Source: DATLFP01 sp035540955
Lineage (GTDB): Bacteria; Actinomycetota; Acidimicrobiia; Acidimicrobiales; CADCSY01
Direction: 5' to 3'
DNA length: 26,277 bases
NCBI GenBank assembly: GCA_035540955.1
Contig: DATLFP010000239.1
Span: 1-26,277, forward strand
Under the pieces are notes generated by a model. That model was not told the DNA's origin, ran no database searches, and was given only the letters and a program-made list of their open reading frames with translations. Positions 22,807 to 26,277 of this stretch are shown piece by piece (the first letter of the stretch is position 1; the number at the start of each line of letters is the position of its first letter). Both the position numbers and the translations under genes were made by a program.

Positions 22807-25524
22807 GTGCAGACGCCCCTGGTCGGTCGCGAGCTCGACCTGGCGACGGCCCTCGAGCAGCTCAAGCGGGTGGAGGCGGGGACGCCGGCGTCGCTCCTCG
22901 TCCGGGGCGAGGCCGGCATCGGGAAGTCGCGCCTGGTCGCCGAGCTCGCCGACCGCGCCCGGCAGCTCGGCCACGCCGTGCTCGCCGGTCGGGCCGATGA
23001 CCTCGATCACGGCATCCCGTACGCGGTGTTCCGCGACCTCGTCGCTCGCAACGGGATCGGGCCGCTCCCCTTCCTCGGTGACGTGCAGGACGTCTTCAAC
23101 GCCGCGGTCGAGCTGCTGGGCGACACTGCCACCACGCCGACGGTCCTCGTGCTCGAGGACCTGCACATCGCCGACCGCGACTCGCTCGTGCTCGCCGCCC
23201 TCCTCGTCCGCCTCGTCGACGTCCCGCTGCTCACCGTCGTCACCACCCGACCGGGTCTGGCGAGCGACCTCGAACGGCTCTTCGACCAGCTCGCGTTCGA
23301 CGGGCGCGGCGCCGTGCTCGACCTCGAGCTGCTCGACCGGCACGAGACCCAGGCGCTCGTCGCCGCTGCGCTCGGCGCCGCACCCGACGATCCGCTCACC
23401 GACGCGGTCTTCACCTCATCGGTCGGGAACCCGTTCTTCGCGCACGAGAAGACGCAGGCGCTGCTCGACGGCCGTGCCGTCGTCATCGAGGACGGTCGCG
23501 CTCGGCTGGTTCCCGACGCGCCCGGCGTCGGGCTTCGGCCCTCGACCGCGCTGCTCCGCCGCCTCTTCCTCGGCACCGGTGACGACATCGAGCTCGCCAA
23601 GGTCATGGCGGTCTTCGGCCGGTTCGCGCTGCACGACCTGCCGGTCGTGCGAGGTATCCTCGATCGCGACGACGCGTCGGTCGCAGCCACCTTCGACCGC
23701 CTCGTCGATGCCGGCGTGCTCACTCGCACCGACGGTGGCTACGAGCTGGCGCACCCGATCGTGCGGGACACGCTCTACGAGGACATCGGCCCCGCCGAGC
23801 GTCGTCGCATTCACGCCGCCATCGCCCGCGCGCTCTCCACGCAGGAGCGTGACCTGCTCGAGCTCGCACCGCACGTCGCCGCGTCAGCCGAGGCCGGGGA
23901 CGAGGCGGCGGCCGACGTGCTCCTCGCTGCCGGCCGCGCCGTCGCCAGCGTCGCGCCGTTGGTGTCGGCGACGTACTACGGGCGCGCGTTGGATGTCCTG
24001 CCCGGCACGTCTTCCCGACGGGCCGAGGCGTTCGCGGCCCAGGCCCGCTCGCTGCACATCGGCGCCCGACCGGCGGAGGCCGTCGTCGCCGGCACGCACG
24101 GGCTCGCACTCCTCGCCGATGGTCCGCCGCGCGACGCCACCGCAGCGATCGTTGCCGGTGACCTCTACCTGTGCGGTCGCGCCGAGGAGGCGCTCGCGGT
24201 GATCGACGCTGAGCTCGCCCGCGGCGGCGCTCGGTGCCCGCTCCTCGGCTTCCGCACCAACATCCTCATGCAGGTCGACCGGCTCGACGAGGCGCGGGCG
24301 ACGTTCCCCGATGCGCTCGCCTCCCTCACCGACGACGTCCCGCCCGGCGCCCAGCTGCCCGCCCTCTCACACCTCATCCAGTACGCGAACCACGTCGGCG
24401 AACGGGGCACGGCGGCGGAGCTCATCGAGCGCGCCGCCGGCCTCGGCTCCTCGGGGTCGGCGACGATCGCGCTCCTCGCCCACGAGCTGGTGGCGTTCGC
24501 CGACTGGCGGCCGGGCATGGTCGAGCGGGTCGAGCGCCACCTCGCGTCAGCCCGCAGCATCCGCGTCGATGCCACCGCGCTGTCGCTGGGCGGCGGTTCC
24601 GAGACCGCGCGCGCCCGAGTTCACCACCTGCGCGGCGAGTGGGATGACGCGCTCGCTCTGTGCCGGAGCACGGCGTTCGATCTCGAGACGCGGGACACGA
24701 TCCCGATCGCGCAGATGCTGCTGTGCACCGCCGCGGAGATCCTCCTCGATCGGGGCGACGTCGATGCCGCCTCCGCGATGGTTGCCGGCCTGCAGACCCC
24801 GATCGCGCCGAACGTCCGGAACACCGAGGTCGTCCGGGCGCGAATCGAGCGGGCGCTCGGCAACGTCGACGAGGCGCGCCGGATCTTCGAGGAGCAGCGG
24901 GCGAGTGCCCTTCGGCCGGGGGCGAGCGTCTGGAAGCTCGCGGAGTGCCTGCGCGAGCTGGCCGACCTCACCGTCGAGTCGGGCGGCGACGCAACGCCTC
25001 TGCTCGAGGACCTCGAGGACCTCGCCGAGCGGACCGGTTGGCTCGAGGCCCACGCAAACGTGCACCGGGTACGCGCCCTCGTCAGTGGTGATGCCGATGC
25101 GGCGGCCGACTACCTCGCGTTCGCAGAGGCGGAGGCGTGGGAGAACGAGCGAGCGCACGCGCTCCTGGTGTTGGGTCTCCTCGACGTCGAGCCAGGCGCC
25201 AACCTCGCCGCGGCATATCGCGCATTCGACGCGCTCGGCGCAGCACCGTCGCGACGCCGAGCGGCGGCCGCGCTGCGTGCTCGATCGCTCTCCGTTCCAC
25301 GACGCCGGACGGACCGCTCATCGACGCTGACCGACACTGAGGTGCAACTGGTGAGGCTGGTGCGCGACGGTCTCTCGAACCGCCAGATCGCCACCGCGAT
25401 GCACTACAGCCCGAAGACGATCGAGGTCTACCTCTCGCGCCTCTACGTGAAGACGGGCTTTGCCTCGCGACTCGAGCTGATCCGTGCGGTCGACAGCGGC
25501 GCGCTGGAGGTCGGCGGCGCATGA
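22807..25524 (+). CDS. LuxR-family (LAL type) transcriptional regulator with N-terminal AAA ATPase domain
   Basis: A large cytoplasmic regulator of 905 aa. Residues 1-230 form an AAA ATPase with PLVGRELDLATALEQL, Walker A GEAGIGKS (34-41) and Walker B VLVLED (113-118). The middle 550 residues are Ala/Leu-rich helical repeats, TPR-like as in MalT/LAL proteins (for example VDRLDEARATFPDAL, LIERAAGLG). The last 60 residues are a LuxR HTH: LTDTEVQLVRLVRDGLSNRQIATAMHYSPKTIE region. GTG 22807 is chosen because LVGRE normally follows the start closely; ATG 22789 in frame would add six residues. It diverges from the hydrolase-livGF operon, so it may control it and the convergent partner operon. LAL proteins usually activate transcription on binding an inducer and ATP. 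Confidence 0.93.
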   Translation: MQTPLVGRELDLATALEQLKRVEAGTPASLLVRGEAGIGKSRLVAELADRARQLGHAVLAGRADDLDHGIPYAVFRDLVARNGIGPLPFLGDVQDVFNAAVELLGDTATTPTVLVLEDLHIADRDSLVLAALLVRLVDVPLLTVVTTRPGLASDLERLFDQLAFDGRGAVLDLELLDRHETQALVAAALGAAPDDPLTDAVFTSSVGNPFFAHEKTQALLDGRAVVIEDGRARLVPDAPGVGLRPSTALLRRLFLGTGDDIELAKVMAVFGRFALHDLPVVRGILDRDDASVAATFDRLVDAGVLTRTDGGYELAHPIVRDTLYEDIGPAERRRIHAAIARALSTQERDLLELAPHVAASAEAGDEAAADVLLAAGRAVASVAPLVSATYYGRALDVLPGTSSRRAEAFAAQARSLHIGARPAEAVVAGTHGLALLADGPPRDATAAIVAGDLYLCGRAEEALAVIDAELARGGARCPLLGFRTNILMQVDRLDEARATFPDALASLTDDVPPGAQLPALSHLIQYANHVGERGTAAELIERAAGLGSSGSATIALLAHELVAFADWRPGMVERVERHLASARSIRVDATALSLGGGSETARARVHHLRGEWDDALALCRSTAFDLETRDTIPIAQMLLCTAAEILLDRGDVDAASAMVAGLQTPIAPNVRNTEVVRARIERALGNVDEARRIFEEQRASALRPGASVWKLAECLRELADLTVESGGDATPLLEDLEDLAERTGWLEAHANVHRVRALVSGDADAAADYLAFAEAEAWENERAHALLVLGLLDVEPGANLAAAYRAFDALGAAPSRRRAAAALRARSLSVPRRRTDRSSTLTDTEVQLVRLVRDGLSNRQIATAMHYSPKTIEVYLSRLYVKTGFASRLELIRAVDSGALEVGGA

Positions 25525-25660
25525 GCGCTGATGCGCTTGATGGTCGACACGAGTGCGGTGGGTGGTGACGGTGAGCCGGCCTGTGAGCGGGGCAAGGCGC
25601 GTGTCGGGCAGAAAGTGTGTTCTGACCTGGTCTTTCGTGTCGGAAGAAGAGAGCCTGTCC
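25525..25660. other. Short gap after the LAL regulator; no gene supported
   Basis: A small inverted repeat AGCGC-TGAT-GCGCT lies just after the regulator's TGA and could be a weak terminator. The rest shows no convincing coding frame. It is the stretch downstream of the excisionase-like pseudogene on the minus strand, where an integrase might be expected. None is seen. Confidence 0.4.
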
Positions 25661-25674
25661 TCAGCCTGTCCTCA
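25653..25674. repeat. Two tandem copies of an 11-bp repeat
   Basis: GCCTGTCCTCA occurs at 25653-25663 and again directly at 25664-25674. The first copy contains the stop codon of the excisionase-like frame, which may therefore have been altered by a small duplication. Confidence 0.8.
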
Positions 25675-25907
25675 GAGAATTCGCGACACCAGCGCGCACT
25701 GGCTCGGTGTTGAAGTCGAGCCAGCGTTCGATCTCGTTGGGATCGAACCTGACCAGGTGACCCCACTTGATGAACGGCACACGTCGTTCGTGGACGAGTC
25801 GGCGGACGTGGCGGACGTTTGACCTGGAGGAGGTCGGCGAGCTGATCGACGTTCATCAGGCGGTCGGGGAGGGCGACGTCGACGGGAGGTGTGCGCTTCT
25901 GAGCCAT
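25661..25907 (-). pseudogene. Frameshifted excisionase-like helix-turn-helix protein
   Basis: From ATG 25907 the frame gives MAQKRTPPVDVALPDRLMNV then DQLADLLQV, the first helices of a MerR-like HTH_17/excisionase domain. It then turns into Arg/Pro-rich sequence. One base away, the other frame continues the domain perfectly: VRHVRRLVHERRVPFIKWGH, then LVRFDPNEIERWLDFN, to a TGA at 25663-25661. Removing one A from the AAA at 25820-25818 (minus strand) would give LLQV-N-VRHVRRLV, an uninterrupted product of about 81 aa. A start at MNVDQL (25856) is also possible. Such small proteins serve as phage or element excisionases or as toxin-antitoxin-like DNA binders. The base run suggests a 1-nt insertion or a sequencing error. 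Confidence 0.7.
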
Positions 25908-26073
25908 GGCCGGATCGTGGACGGCACCCCTTTCCGAAATCCTGCCCCGACGCCACCCTTCTCGTCGAGCGATCACTCGCCCGACTGCTTGCCTCACATG
26001 AGGGCCTCGGTTCGGTGCGTGCTCGAGGGACGTCATCGTCGGCTCAGCGCTTCTCTCTGGGCCCGGACTCGAG
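25908..26073. other. Intergenic stretch; no gene supported
   Basis: No reading frame here has the base use or motifs of a real gene. The minus-strand frame upstream of the excisionase-like ATG stays open (from about 26084) but is compositionally uninformative. The stretch leads into the palindromic element at 26074-26200. Confidence 0.4.
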
Positions 26074-26200
26074 GATCGCCACACAGACTTGCACCAGCCA
26101 GAACTCCTGGCTCCGCGTCACGTCGATGGCCCTGCCCACGCACGAACGTCTCGTTACGCGAACCGCCGACTTTTGGCCGTTGCAAGTCTGTGTGGCGATC
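26074..26200. mobile_element. 127-bp palindromic element with 20-bp perfect terminal inverted repeats (MITE-like)
   Basis: GATCGCCACACAGACTTGCA at 26074-26093 is repeated exactly in inverted form at 26181-26200. The symmetry continues inwards imperfectly for about 30 more bases (roughly two thirds matching), so nearly the whole element can fold on itself. It carries no gene. The size, termini and position next to a decayed excisionase-like gene fit a non-autonomous transposable element or a dispersed palindromic repeat. No flanking target duplication is evident. Bases 26201-26277 beyond it are G-rich with no supported feature. Confidence 0.6.
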
Positions 26201-26277
26201 TGGGGGTGCGGGAGGCAGGGCGGGCTGGAGGCGCCGCGCGGGGTGGTGTCTGCGGGAGGGCGTGGCAGGCTTGGTGG

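Noticed and set aside
26074..26200. Integron attC site
   Set aside because: It has the size and symmetry of one, but lacks the RYYYAAC and GTTRRRY core sites at its ends, and no gene cassette adjoins it.
1..26277. tRNA, rRNA, CRISPR array or intact integrase/transposase
   Set aside because: None was seen on either strand when reading through. Short or divergent RNA genes could be missed without a covariance-model search.

Overview
The window is very GC-rich DNA with dense, mostly 4-nt-overlapping genes, many GTG starts and lipoprotein-type solute-binding proteins. This points to a high-GC actinobacterium. An Acidimicrobiia-like host is my best guess from gene style, not from any search. No rRNA, tRNA or CRISPR array was seen.

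Region 1 (1-4170, minus strand) is a polar amino-acid ABC transporter operon of the Aap/Bzt type: binding lipoprotein (aapJ), two permeases (aapQ, aapM) and an ATPase (aapP) that runs off the left edge. A promoter and an overlapping near-palindrome lie just upstream of aapJ. Region 2 (4198-6602, minus) is a coupled pair: an orphan LIV-type binding lipoprotein and a PhyH-like Fe(II)/2-oxoglutarate dioxygenase. It diverges from a small DUF4260-type membrane protein (6829-7236). The gap between them holds a 15-codon leader ORF, a 17-bp palindrome and a 21-bp perfect inverted repeat.

Region 3 (7290-14970, minus) is one overlapping six-gene operon for a complete branched-chain-amino-acid-type (LIV) transporter: binding protein, LivH, an unusual three-part LivM, LivG and LivF, ending in a molybdopterin oxidoreductase. 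It diverges from region 4 (15060-19682, plus): SDR dehydrogenase, LIV binding lipoprotein, a LivH-LivM fusion permease, and a nitroreductase broken by an in-frame TAG. The 89-bp divergent gap carries two overlapping palindromes. A variant of the first (TAGTAGG-N6-CCTAC) recurs at the SDR stop codon, just before the second binding protein.

Region 5 (19932-22698, minus) converges on region 4 and holds the ATPases that region 4 lacks: a beta-lactamase-fold serine hydrolase, a 48-aa small ORF, LivG and LivF. Regions 4 and 5 therefore probably encode one transporter from two convergent operons. A large LuxR/LAL-type ATPase regulator (22807-25524, plus) diverges from the hydrolase. Region 6 (25525-26277) is decayed: a frameshifted excisionase-like HTH gene and a 127-bp palindromic, MITE-like element.

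Overall this looks like a nutrient-uptake and catabolic locus. Three importers are interleaved with oxidising, reducing and hydrolysing enzymes. The substrates cannot be read from the sequence. The parts most worth follow-up are the LivM with an exported N-terminal domain, the shared operator-like motif, the 48-aa coupled ORF, the TAG-interrupted nitroreductase and the palindromic elements.
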